From Motiliproteus sp041586735 (lineage in GTDB: Bacteria; Pseudomonadota; Gammaproteobacteria; Pseudomonadales; Balneatricaceae), in assembly GCA_041586735.1 (NCBI GenBank), contig JBFGZQ010000003.1:1-64000 (forward strand): a DNA stretch of 64,000 nt, read 5' to 3'. The notes below the pieces were generated by a model, which saw only the letters and a program-made list of their open reading frames with translations, had not been told where the DNA came from and searched no databases. Of this stretch, positions 44,087 to 52,349 are shown in pieces. The position numbers were made by a program, and so were the translations under genes. Each line of letters opens with the position of its first letter. Position 1 is the first letter of the stretch.

Positions 44087-45567
44087 CTGACCAGCAGACC
44101 TGTTGCCCGTTAGCACGGCACGCCTCTGAGCAACCCGAAGTGATCGCCCTGGTACAACGCCAGCCACAGGGACCCGCGCGACGGTGCAGCTACTTGCAAC
44201 TGCATCTCCAGGTCGAACAACGCTGCAACTGGCTACAACAACAGGGGGTCAGACCCGGACAACAGCTGCTGGTGGCGCTCGATGACCCCGCTGAACTGCT
44301 GCGGCTGTTGGTCGCCGTCCTGCGGCTGAGCTGCGTGCTGATCCCGATCAATCCCGCTTTTCCCGCTCGCCAACAACGGGCATTGCTGCACAGCTGCGAC
44401 GCAGATTGGTTTATTGCTGCGACCGTTAACACTGCGCCCCAGCGCCCCGGTGCCTCGCTTGACAGCGCCCCGCTGCCGCAGCGCTGCCGCCGGCTGGAGC
44501 TGCCCGCCATCCTGAACAGTGTCACGGCCTCTGCGCCTGCACATCCCATTCCGATAAACAACCCGCATGCACCACTGAGCGGGGTACTCACCTCGGGCTC
44601 CACCGGCGCGCCGAAATTAGCGTTACACAGTTTTGCTAACCACGCCGCCAGTGCCGAAGGCAGCCGCAGCCTGATTCCATTACAGTCCGGTGATGGTTGG
44701 GCAGTGACGCTACCGCTGTACCATATCGGTGGCCAAGCGCTGCTGTTCCGGGCGTTGCTAGCTGGCGCCAGCCTGATCATTCCGGCCCCAGCTGAAGCGC
44801 TGTCACAGCTACTCGAAGAGCCACGCCTGACCCACCTATCGGCGGTCGCCACCCAGTTGCTGCGACTGCAACAACAACAGTTCGACTTTAGCGGCAGTAG
44901 CCTGCGCCAATTACTGCTGGGCGGCAGCGCCATCCCGCCGTCACTACTGGCCTGGTTAGCAGAGCAGCCACTGCAGTGTTGGATCAGCTATGGGTTGACG
45001 GAGATGAGCTCTCAGGTGATGACCGGTCCGCTCTGCAGCTCCGGACGGCTCGCTCGGCTACTGCCGCACTGCCAACTGCAGCTGGCCGATAACCAGGAGA
45101 TTAGGGTGAAGGGGGCGTCGCTGTTTCTAGGCTATTACCGCAACGGTCACTGTTATCGCCCCGTGGATGAGCACGGCTGGTTCCATACTCGGGATCTGGG
45201 ACAGCTTGATCCTCAGCAAGGCCTAACGATCAGCGGCAGGCTGGATAATCAGTTCATCAGTGGCGGTGAAAACATCCAACCTGAACTGATCGAACGGGCC
45301 CTGTCGGCCTATCCAGGCCTAACAGCTTGTTATGTGGTACCCATCAATGACGCCGATTACGGCCAACGCCCGGTGGCCTTTATCAGCCCCCATGCCGCGA
45401 TCGATCCACAAGCGCTCAGCCACTGGTTACGCCAACGTCTGCCAAGCTACCTGGTACCGATCCATTACCTGCCGCTGCCTTTATCGACAGCGACACTCAA
45501 ATCCAGCCGACCTGAGCTGGGGCGTTTGGCCGCCGAACTGCTCGACCCAGCCCCAGCCCCAGAGTAA
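44083..45567 (+). CDS. menE: o-Succinylbenzoate-CoA ligase
   Basis: This ANL ligase of 494 residues has the P-loop LTSGSTGAPKLA, the MenE-like YHIGGQALLFRALLAGA and YGLTEMSSQV blocks, WFHTRDLGQLD, and SGRLDNQFISGGENIQPELIE; the catalytic Lys near the C-terminus is in STATLKSSRPELG. It activates o-succinylbenzoate to its CoA ester. It ends the menFDBCE unit and converges on katG. Later genes (menA, menG, a DHNA-CoA thioesterase) are not in the window. Confidence 0.94.
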   Translation: MTDQQTCCPLARHASEQPEVIALVQRQPQGPARRCSYLQLHLQVEQRCNWLQQQGVRPGQQLLVALDDPAELLRLLVAVLRLSCVLIPINPAFPARQQRALLHSCDADWFIAATVNTAPQRPGASLDSAPLPQRCRRLELPAILNSVTASAPAHPIPINNPHAPLSGVLTSGSTGAPKLALHSFANHAASAEGSRSLIPLQSGDGWAVTLPLYHIGGQALLFRALLAGASLIIPAPAEALSQLLEEPRLTHLSAVATQLLRLQQQQFDFSGSSLRQLLLGGSAIPPSLLAWLAEQPLQCWISYGLTEMSSQVMTGPLCSSGRLARLLPHCQLQLADNQEIRVKGASLFLGYYRNGHCYRPVDEHGWFHTRDLGQLDPQQGLTISGRLDNQFISGGENIQPELIERALSAYPGLTACYVVPINDADYGQRPVAFISPHAAIDPQALSHWLRQRLPSYLVPIHYLPLPLSTATLKSSRPELGRLAAELLDPAPAPE

Positions 45568-45634
45568 TGCTGTAGCTCGAGTTTTAAACCGACAACGGAG
45601 CCATGCCGACTCCCAACGGCCCGCTCTGGTCGAT

Positions 45635-47842
45635 TTAACCTAGATCGAAGCGATCGGCGTTCATCACCTTGTTCCAGGCTGAGATGAAGTCGTTGACGAA
45701 CTTCTTGTTGGCGCCCTTACAGGCATAGACTTCGGTCAGCGCTCGCAACTGCGAGTTGGAGCCAAACACTAGATCGACCCTTGTTGCAGTCCACTTGAGC
45801 TTGCCGCTAGCACGGTCTCGACCCTCAAAAGCATCGGCCTCTGCCGACGTCGGCTGCCATTCGATCTCCATATCCGTCAGGTTAACGAAGAAATCGTTGG
45901 TCAGTGCGCCTGGCCGCTGGGTCAACACCCCCTGTTGCGAGCCACCGAAGTTGGCATTCAAGACCCGTAGGCCACCGATCAGCACGGTCATCTCAGGTGC
46001 CGTCAGCCTCAGCAGTTGTGCCCTGTCCAACAGTAGCTCTTCGACCGAGTAGCTATACGCCTTGTTACTAAAATTACGGAAACCATCGGCAATAGGCTCG
46101 AGCACCGCGAAGGATTCGATGTCGGTTTGCTCCGCCGTGGCATCCACCCGGCCCTGTTCGAAGGGGACCTCAACGCTAAAGCCGGCAGCCTTGGCCGCTT
46201 GCTCCACCGCTGCACTACCGCCGAGCACAATCAGGTCTGCCATGGACAGCGTCTTGCCAGACTGCGAGCGGTTGAAGCTCTGCTGAATGCCGGCATAGAC
46301 AGCCAATACTTTTTGTAACTGCGCGGGCTGGTTGACCTCCCAGTCCTTCTGCGGTGCTAGCGCAATACGGGCGCCATTGGCACCGCCACGATAGTCCGAG
46401 CCACGGAACGTCGAGGCCGATGACCAGGCGGTATAGACTCGCTCAGAAAGGCTTAAGCCGGCGGCGTGAATCCTCTGTTTCAGCGCTGCGATGTCAGCAT
46501 CATCAAGCCGCTGACTATTCGATGCAGGCAAAGGGTCCTGCCAGATCAGCTCTTCAGTTGGCACCTCGGCGCCGAGATAACGCGCCTTAGGCCCCATATC
46601 ACGATGGGTCAATTTGAACCAGGCGCGGGCAAACGCCTCGGCAAACTGCTCGGGATGCTGATGGAATCTCTCGGAAATCTTGCGGTAGGCCGGGTCCATC
46701 TTCATCGACATGTCAGCGGTGGTCATCATCAGGCCCACCCGTTTGCCTGAATCCTCGGCATCGGGAGCCTTATCGCTGTCGGCCAGGTTTTTTGCCGCCC
46801 ATTGGTAGGCACCGGCGGGGCTTTTCACCAGTTCCCAGTCGTAGCCCAGCAGTACATCGAAGTAACCGTTATCCCACTTGATCGGATTCGGCGTCCAGGC
46901 GCCTTCGATACCGCTGGTGATGGTATCGCTGCCCTGGCCACTGCCGTGAGTGCTTTTCCAGCCGAACCCCAGCGCTTCGATCGGTGCGGCTTCGGGTTCA
47001 GGTCCCACCAAGGCAGGATCACCGGCGCCGTGCGCTTTACCAAAGGTATGTCCGCCAGCGGTCAGGGCGACCGTTTCCTCGTCGTCCATCCCCATGCGGG
47101 CAAAGGTTTCACGCACATCCTTCCCCGAGGCGAGCGGATCCGGATTGCCATCCGGGCCTTCCGGGTTGACATAGATAAGGCCCATCTGCACCGCGGCCAG
47201 CGGGTGCTCCAGATCGCGCTCGCCGCTGTAGCGGTTACTGCCCAACCATTCGCGTTCGGATCCCCAGTACACATCCTCTTCGGACTCCCAGATATCTTCG
47301 CGTCCGCCGCCAAAACCGAAGGTTTTCAAGCCCATCGATTCGATCGCCACGTTACCGGCAAGAATAAATAGATCTGCCCAGGACAGGCTGTCGCCGTACT
47401 GTTGTTTCACCGGCCACAGCAGGCGACGCGCCTTATCGAGGTTGCCGTTATCCGGCCAGCTGTTCAACGGGGCAAAGCGCTGGTTGCCGCTGTTGGCGCC
47501 GCCGCGTCCATCGGCGGTACGGTAAGTACCTGCGGCGTGCCAGGCCATCCGGATCATCAACGGGCCATAGTGACCGTAGTCGGCGGGCCACCAGCCCTTG
47601 GAGTCGGTGAGCACCGCGGCAATGGACTGTTTAACCGCGTGCAGGTCGAGCTGTAGGAACGCTGCTTTATAGTCAAAGCCCTCATCCAATGGGTTCGCTT
47701 GGCTGCCGTGCTGATGCAGGATCTTGAGATTGAGTTGCTGGGGCCACCAGTCCAGATTCTGGGTACCCACGCCACCCATCCGGGTATTGCTACCCTGCAT
47801 AACCGGGCAGTTAGCTGCCGAGTTGCTATCGACATTGTTCAT
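45635..47842 (-). CDS. katG: Catalase-peroxidase
   Basis: This protein has 735 residues from ATG 47842, which has a perfect AAGGAGG 6 nt upstream; a longer frame to 47872 lacks a ribosome site. The distal pocket RMAWHAAGTYR, the MYW cross-link partners (Trp of RMAWH, Tyr of GLIYVNPEG, and a downstream Met) and the proximal haem ligand in GGHTFGKAHG are intact. The duplicated C-terminal half lacks the haem site, as is normal. It removes H2O2. A hypothetical gene lies upstream on the same strand. No clear OxyR site was seen by eye. Confidence 0.98.
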   Translation of the reverse strand: MNNVDSNSAANCPVMQGSNTRMGGVGTQNLDWWPQQLNLKILHQHGSQANPLDEGFDYKAAFLQLDLHAVKQSIAAVLTDSKGWWPADYGHYGPLMIRMAWHAAGTYRTADGRGGANSGNQRFAPLNSWPDNGNLDKARRLLWPVKQQYGDSLSWADLFILAGNVAIESMGLKTFGFGGGREDIWESEEDVYWGSEREWLGSNRYSGERDLEHPLAAVQMGLIYVNPEGPDGNPDPLASGKDVRETFARMGMDDEETVALTAGGHTFGKAHGAGDPALVGPEPEAAPIEALGFGWKSTHGSGQGSDTITSGIEGAWTPNPIKWDNGYFDVLLGYDWELVKSPAGAYQWAAKNLADSDKAPDAEDSGKRVGLMMTTADMSMKMDPAYRKISERFHQHPEQFAEAFARAWFKLTHRDMGPKARYLGAEVPTEELIWQDPLPASNSQRLDDADIAALKQRIHAAGLSLSERVYTAWSSASTFRGSDYRGGANGARIALAPQKDWEVNQPAQLQKVLAVYAGIQQSFNRSQSGKTLSMADLIVLGGSAAVEQAAKAAGFSVEVPFEQGRVDATAEQTDIESFAVLEPIADGFRNFSNKAYSYSVEELLLDRAQLLRLTAPEMTVLIGGLRVLNANFGGSQQGVLTQRPGALTNDFFVNLTDMEIEWQPTSAEADAFEGRDRASGKLKWTATRVDLVFGSNSQLRALTEVYACKGANKKFVNDFISAWNKVMNADRFDLG

Positions 47843-47962
47843 ATTCGCCTCCTTGGCTGCTAAAGAGCACATCGCGCCTGTGTTTTAATAATAAGCAATT
47901 AATCCAATAACGCCCGCAACAGCCAGGCTGTTTTTTCATCCACTCACGACGTTTTCTAATGG

Positions 47963-48583
47963 CTAATGGCAGAGATCCACCTCCCACAGGTTATGACTCA
48001 GCACCTGCAACCGGCACCAGGGCAGCGAGCTCTCCAGGCACCAGCTCCACCACATCTTGGCGGTATTCAGATCGACACCGCTAAACCGGGTCACGGTCAC
48101 CCTGTCAACCTCAACCCCCTCAGCACCCTTAACACTCACAACAGCTTCTACATCGCTGTTGCAGGAGGTGAAGGTATAAAAACTATCCGGATCGGCGGCG
48201 GCCTGCACCCTGGCATCCGCAACCGACATCTGCCCGACAGAGGTCACCTGCAGCTGGCTACGGATAGCATCTGGGACTTCAAGTCGACAGCCCCAGGGCT
48301 GCTGATCAACTCGCGGCGCCGCCAGCGCTGGGGTCTCCTGGGCAATACGGCGTAGCCATTTACCCAGCAACGCCTCCAGCCGAGTCTGCAGCCGGTCTAT
48401 CGAAGCCGCCAGCGTCTCGTTTCTGGCTGTCGCCAATGCCTGGCTGGTCGTCGGTTGAGCAGCAACATGGGCCTCGACACTGGCGTTGAAACGATGCAGT
48501 TCGGTCAGTGCCACATTTAAAATCCACGCCTGATTGGCCAACTCAACCAGTTCATCGCTGTACCCTGTCATTGTGATGGTCAT
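47963..48583 (-). CDS. Hypothetical protein upstream of katG
   Basis: This protein of 206 residues has no signal peptide. The first 80 residues are helical and rich in Ala, Gln and Arg (ETLAASIDRLQTRLEALLGKWL). The second half is beta-rich with several Trp and Cys (MWWSWCLESSLPWCRLQV). GGGGAGA lies upstream of the ATG, supporting translation. It ends 120 nt before katG on the same strand, so it may share a stress-linked transcript. I do not recognise the family. Confidence 0.65.
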   Translation of the reverse strand: MTITMTGYSDELVELANQAWILNVALTELHRFNASVEAHVAAQPTTSQALATARNETLAASIDRLQTRLEALLGKWLRRIAQETPALAAPRVDQQPWGCRLEVPDAIRSQLQVTSVGQMSVADARVQAAADPDSFYTFTSCNSDVEAVVSVKGAEGVEVDRVTVTRFSGVDLNTAKMWWSWCLESSLPWCRLQVLSHNLWEVDLCH

Positions 48584-48640
48584 TGTCTCCCCGTGTTACG
48601 CCGCCTGTGCTCGTCACTAATAGAGATAATACATAGGCAT

Positions 48641-48677
48641 AAAAAAACCGCGACACCCAAAGTCAGTCGCGGTTTTT
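48641..48677. terminator. Bidirectional rho-independent terminator after aspS
   Basis: AAAAAACCGCGAC, an 11-nt loop and GTCGCGGTTTTTT form a perfect 13-bp stem with A/T runs on both sides, 65-101 nt after the aspS stop. It ends aspS transcription, so the hypothetical gene downstream needs its own promoter. Confidence 0.9.
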
Positions 48678-48741
48678 TGAAGATTCGGTGTATCCCAGAC
48701 CACGACCGAAGGCCGTCGGCGGGGGTAACACCGGAACAGCC

Positions 48742-50514
48742 TTACTCGGCCGACTGTGGCTTACGTACCCGGATGCTCAGCTCATTCAGCTGCGCGACAC
48801 TGGCCTCACCGGGTGCTGCGGTCATCACGCAGGCGGCACTCTGGGTTTTCGGGAACGCGATCACTTCACGGATCGAGGTCGAATCAGTCATCAGCATCAC
48901 CAAACGATCCAGGCCGAATGCCAAACCACCGTGGGGTGGTGCACCAAACTTAAGCGCATCCAGCAGGAAGCCAAACTTCTCACGTTGCTCAGCAGGGCTG
49001 ATCTTGAGGATTCCGAATACCACCTCCTGCATCGACTGCTGGTGGATACGGATCGAACCACCGCCCAGTTCGCAGCCGTTGAGGACCATATCGTAGGCAC
49101 GCGACAGCGCGGTTTCCGGATGGGCACTGAGCTCCTCTGGCGTACAGGAGGGCGCGGTGAAGGGATGGTGAATCGCGGTAAGCGAACCGTCGCTGGTCTC
49201 TTCGAACATCGGGAAGTCGACCACCCATAAGGGTGCCCACTGCTGCTGATACAGATTCAGATCGTCACCGATCTTACAACGCAGTGCACCCAGCGCCTCG
49301 GAGACGATCTTGCCTTTATCGGCGCCAAAGAACACGATGTCACCATCCTGAGCACCCACCCGCTCCATCAGCTGCAACGACACCTCATCACCCAGGAACT
49401 TCACGATCGGCGACTGCAGGCCTTCGACCCCCTTGGCCAGCTCGTTGACCTTGATCCAGGCCAAACCACGAGCCCCGTAGATGCTGACATACTTGGTGTA
49501 GTCATCGATCTGCTTACGAGTCAGGGTCGCGCCGCCAGGAATCTTCAGTGCGGTCACCCGACCTTTGGGGTCCTTGGCAGGACCCGCAAACACTTTGAAA
49601 TCAACGCTGGCCATCAGATCTTTGACGTCAATCAGCTCCAGCGGAATACGCAGGTCGGGCTTATCCGAGCCATAACGCTGCAGCGCCTCGGCATAGGAGA
49701 TCCGTGGGAACTCACCCAGATCCACGTCCAGCAGTTTAAGGAACAGCCCGCGGATCATCTTCTCGGTGATCGCCATGATCTGCTCTTCATCGAGAAAACT
49801 GGTCTCGATATCGATCTGGGTAAATTCAGGCTGGCGATCAGCACGCAGATCTTCGTCACGGAAACATTTAGCAATCTGGTAGTAGCGATCCATACCGGCC
49901 ACCATCAGCAGCTGCTTAAACAGTTGCGGTGACTGGGGCAACGCAAAAAAGCTGCCCTGGTGAGTACGGCTAGGCACCAGATAATCGCGCGCGCCCTCGG
50001 GCGTGGCGCGGGTCAGAATAGGGGTTTCGATATCCAGGAAACCGTTATCGTCTAGATAGTTGCGCAGAAAGGTGGTGACCTTAGAACGAAACCGCAGTTT
50101 ATTGAGCATCTCCGGACGACGCAGATCCACATAACGGTATTTGAGCCGCACATCTTCGCCGACATTCTGGTGTTCATCGAGCGGAAACGGCGGGGTATCG
50201 GCTTTGTTAAGAATGACCAGCTCTTTACCCAACAGCTCAATCTGACCGGTACCCATCTCTGCATTTTCGGTACCCTGCGGCCGAGCACGCACCCGACCGG
50301 TCACCTGAATCACGTATTCATTACGGACGCTGTCTGCCAGGCTAAAATGCGCACCGGTATCTGGATCGAACACCACCTGGACGACACCTTCACGATCACG
50401 CAGATCCAAGAAGATAACCCCGCCATGATCCCTACGGCGATGCACCCAGCCGCATAGGGTGACTGTTTGATCGATCAAAGACTCATTCAAAACGCCACAG
50501 TAATGGCTGCGCAT
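48742..50514 (-). CDS. aspS: Aspartyl-tRNA synthetase
   Basis: This class II synthetase of 590 residues is of the long bacterial type with GAD insertion. Blocks are the OB domain VTLCGWVHRRRDHGGVIFLDLRDREG, motif 2 YYQIAKCFRDEDLRADRQPEFTQID and motif 3 GLAFGLDRLVMLM. It charges tRNA-Asp (and possibly tRNA-Asn in species lacking AsnRS). fmdB precedes it on the same strand, a common proteobacterial pairing, but yebC-ruvC, which usually follow aspS, are replaced here by a terminator, the hypothetical gene and katG. Confidence 0.97.
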   Translation of the reverse strand: MRSHYCGVLNESLIDQTVTLCGWVHRRRDHGGVIFLDLRDREGVVQVVFDPDTGAHFSLADSVRNEYVIQVTGRVRARPQGTENAEMGTGQIELLGKELVILNKADTPPFPLDEHQNVGEDVRLKYRYVDLRRPEMLNKLRFRSKVTTFLRNYLDDNGFLDIETPILTRATPEGARDYLVPSRTHQGSFFALPQSPQLFKQLLMVAGMDRYYQIAKCFRDEDLRADRQPEFTQIDIETSFLDEEQIMAITEKMIRGLFLKLLDVDLGEFPRISYAEALQRYGSDKPDLRIPLELIDVKDLMASVDFKVFAGPAKDPKGRVTALKIPGGATLTRKQIDDYTKYVSIYGARGLAWIKVNELAKGVEGLQSPIVKFLGDEVSLQLMERVGAQDGDIVFFGADKGKIVSEALGALRCKIGDDLNLYQQQWAPLWVVDFPMFEETSDGSLTAIHHPFTAPSCTPEELSAHPETALSRAYDMVLNGCELGGGSIRIHQQSMQEVVFGILKISPAEQREKFGFLLDALKFGAPPHGGLAFGLDRLVMLMTDSTSIREVIAFPKTQSAACVMTAAPGEASVAQLNELSIRVRKPQSAE

Positions 50515-50642
50515 AGTTTGTTCCTGTTAGCTAAAACTAAAAATAACGTCACGTCCAGCGCCATGCTTGCTGTACTGAACGACTAAAAATTCACTCTGTT
50601 GAGTGCGCTTACCGCGTTGACCCAAGGCAAACGCCACCAGCA

Positions 50643-51002
50643 TCACTGACTCGCCGCAGCCTTGTTAGGCTTACTGCTGGATGCAGTAGTCGATGTAGCA
50701 CTGGATTGAGAACTAGATTGAGAGCTGGCAGCCGATTCAGAGCTAGCATCTGGTTTAGACGTGGTACTGGTTGCTGCCGGACTGGCGGACTCACCACCTC
50801 CGGCCACACTGTTCTTGGAAGCGGTTTTAGAATCCGTCGCGTACCAACCCGCACCCGAAAGTCGAAATCCCGCTGCCGAGATCAACTTGTTCAAGGCGGG
50901 CTTGGCGCACGCCGGGCACTCTTGGAGTGGCTGCTCGCTCATCTTTTGCAGGGCTTCGAGCCGATGGCCGCATTCACCACACTGATATTCATAAATAGGC
51001 AT
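50643..51002 (-). CDS. FmdB-family zinc-ribbon protein
   Basis: This protein has 119 residues from ATG 51002, the start that gives the family-typical MPIYEYQC. The zinc ribbon has CxxC at CGECG and CPAC (about residues 8-38) followed by FRLSGAGWYATD. The remaining half is a Ser/Thr/Ala-rich disordered tail (SSQSSSQSSATSTT). The ribbon probably has a regulatory or RNA/protein-binding role; function is not established. It sits 128 nt upstream of aspS. Confidence 0.9.
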   Translation of the reverse strand: MPIYEYQCGECGHRLEALQKMSEQPLQECPACAKPALNKLISAAGFRLSGAGWYATDSKTASKNSVAGGGESASPAATSTTSKPDASSESAASSQSSSQSSATSTTASSSKPNKAAASQ

Positions 51003-51221
51003 TGATGATCCACTCTCACAGGGACGACACAAACCGGCGATTATAACCGGTTCCTACTCAGGGAACATCCCCATAGAGCCTTAACCACGGAGATAGCGGG
51101 ATGAGGGTGACGATGATGCAACCCTATCGTAATAGCTGCGCAGCCCCAGCAGTGCAAGACATTGCGTTCGACACAGAGTACTATTGCCTGTCCATCATAA
51201 GGATTTGAGGAAGGGACAATT

Positions 51222-52349
51222 ATGACTGTCATCTCGGCTAATCGAGCGTCATTGGCCAGTATATTATTGACCCTCTTACTGCTCTGCGTATGGGCTGCCG
51301 GCACGGCTCAAGCTCACACCGGTAGCCAGTTTATAACGCTTGGACAGTATCTTGGAGATAACCCCGCTCAAGTAGCCCTGATGGACAGCTTCGCCGCTCA
51401 AGTCGAAGCGCAAGCCCGGCCCCTCAATCCCCAGCAACTCAAACCGCTCAAGATTGCCGCGGTATACCCCGGTGCGCAGCAGTCAGACTATTGGCACCGC
51501 AACATGCGCGCCCTGCGTCTGCGTCTGGAGCAGCTTGGTTTTCAGCACCAATTCATCGATCACCCTCACATCGCCAACGCCAGCATAGATCAGCAACAGC
51601 AGGCCATTAGCGCTGCCCTGGCGCAAGATCCTGACTATCTGATTTTAACCCTGGACGGTATCGGCAAAAAAAAGCTGATTGAACCGCTGCTAGCCCGGGA
51701 TCGCCCCAAGATCATCCTCCTCAACATCACCACGCCGTTGATGGACTGGCGCTCGCATCAACCCTTTCTCTATAGCGGTTTTGATCACCGTCTAGGTACC
51801 AGGCTATTAGCCGAGGTCTTGTTCAAATCGACCGATGGACCGTCCCGCTCGATTGGCCTGCTGTACTGGAGACCCGGTTATGTCAGTCAGATGCGCGGCG
51901 GCACCTTTGTCGATTTTATCAACGCCCGCGGCGAGCAGCTGAGCGCCAGCTACTATACCCAGTCAGACATGAGCTCGGCACATCGCGCCGCGTTACAACT
52001 ACTCACCGACAATCCCGAGATCAATATCATCTTCGCTTGCACGACCGACGTCGCTTTAGGGACGATTGCGGCGATCAACGAAAAAGGTCTTAAAGGCCAG
52101 GTCATAGTCAATGGCTGGGGCGGCGGAGACGCAGAGCTGCAAGCGATCCGGGACGGGAATATGGCGCTAACCGTGATGCGTATGAATGACGATACCGCCA
52201 TCGCCATCGCCGAGGCGATCGCCAATGATCAGACAGGCCGCCCGGTGCCACAGGTCTACTCGGGACGCTTGGTAGTCGTGACCCCAGCGCACAGCGCCGA
52301 GCAGATTGACGCGCTTTCGGCCACCGCATTTCGATACTCAAACCCATGA
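51222..52349 (+). CDS. luxP: LuxP-type periplasmic AI-2 receptor
   Basis: This protein of 375 residues has a signal peptide (about 1-31, ending AQAH) and a ribose-binding fold collinear with Vibrio LuxP. Shared blocks are VYPGAQQSDYW, NITTP, HQPFLY, GFDH, ACTTDVALG, NGWGGG, VMRMNDDT and FRYS. By alignment to my memory of V. harveyi LuxP, all AI-2-borate contact residues are kept: Gln86, Ser88, Trp91, Asn168, Arg225, Thr275, Asp276, Trp299 and Arg320 (Vibrio 77, 79, 82, 159, 215, 266, 267, 289, 310). The stop overlaps the start of a sensor kinase by 4 nt. No luxS is in the window. Confidence 0.9.
   Translation: MTVISANRASLASILLTLLLLCVWAAGTAQAHTGSQFITLGQYLGDNPAQVALMDSFAAQVEAQARPLNPQQLKPLKIAAVYPGAQQSDYWHRNMRALRLRLEQLGFQHQFIDHPHIANASIDQQQQAISAALAQDPDYLILTLDGIGKKKLIEPLLARDRPKIILLNITTPLMDWRSHQPFLYSGFDHRLGTRLLAEVLFKSTDGPSRSIGLLYWRPGYVSQMRGGTFVDFINARGEQLSASYYTQSDMSSAHRAALQLLTDNPEINIIFACTTDVALGTIAAINEKGLKGQVIVNGWGGGDAELQAIRDGNMALTVMRMNDDTAIAIAEAIANDQTGRPVPQVYSGRLVVVTPAHSAEQIDALSATAFRYSNP

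Noticed and set aside
46802..47371. 189-codon open frame on the plus strand inside katG
   Set aside because: It is an antisense shadow of a clearly conserved gene.
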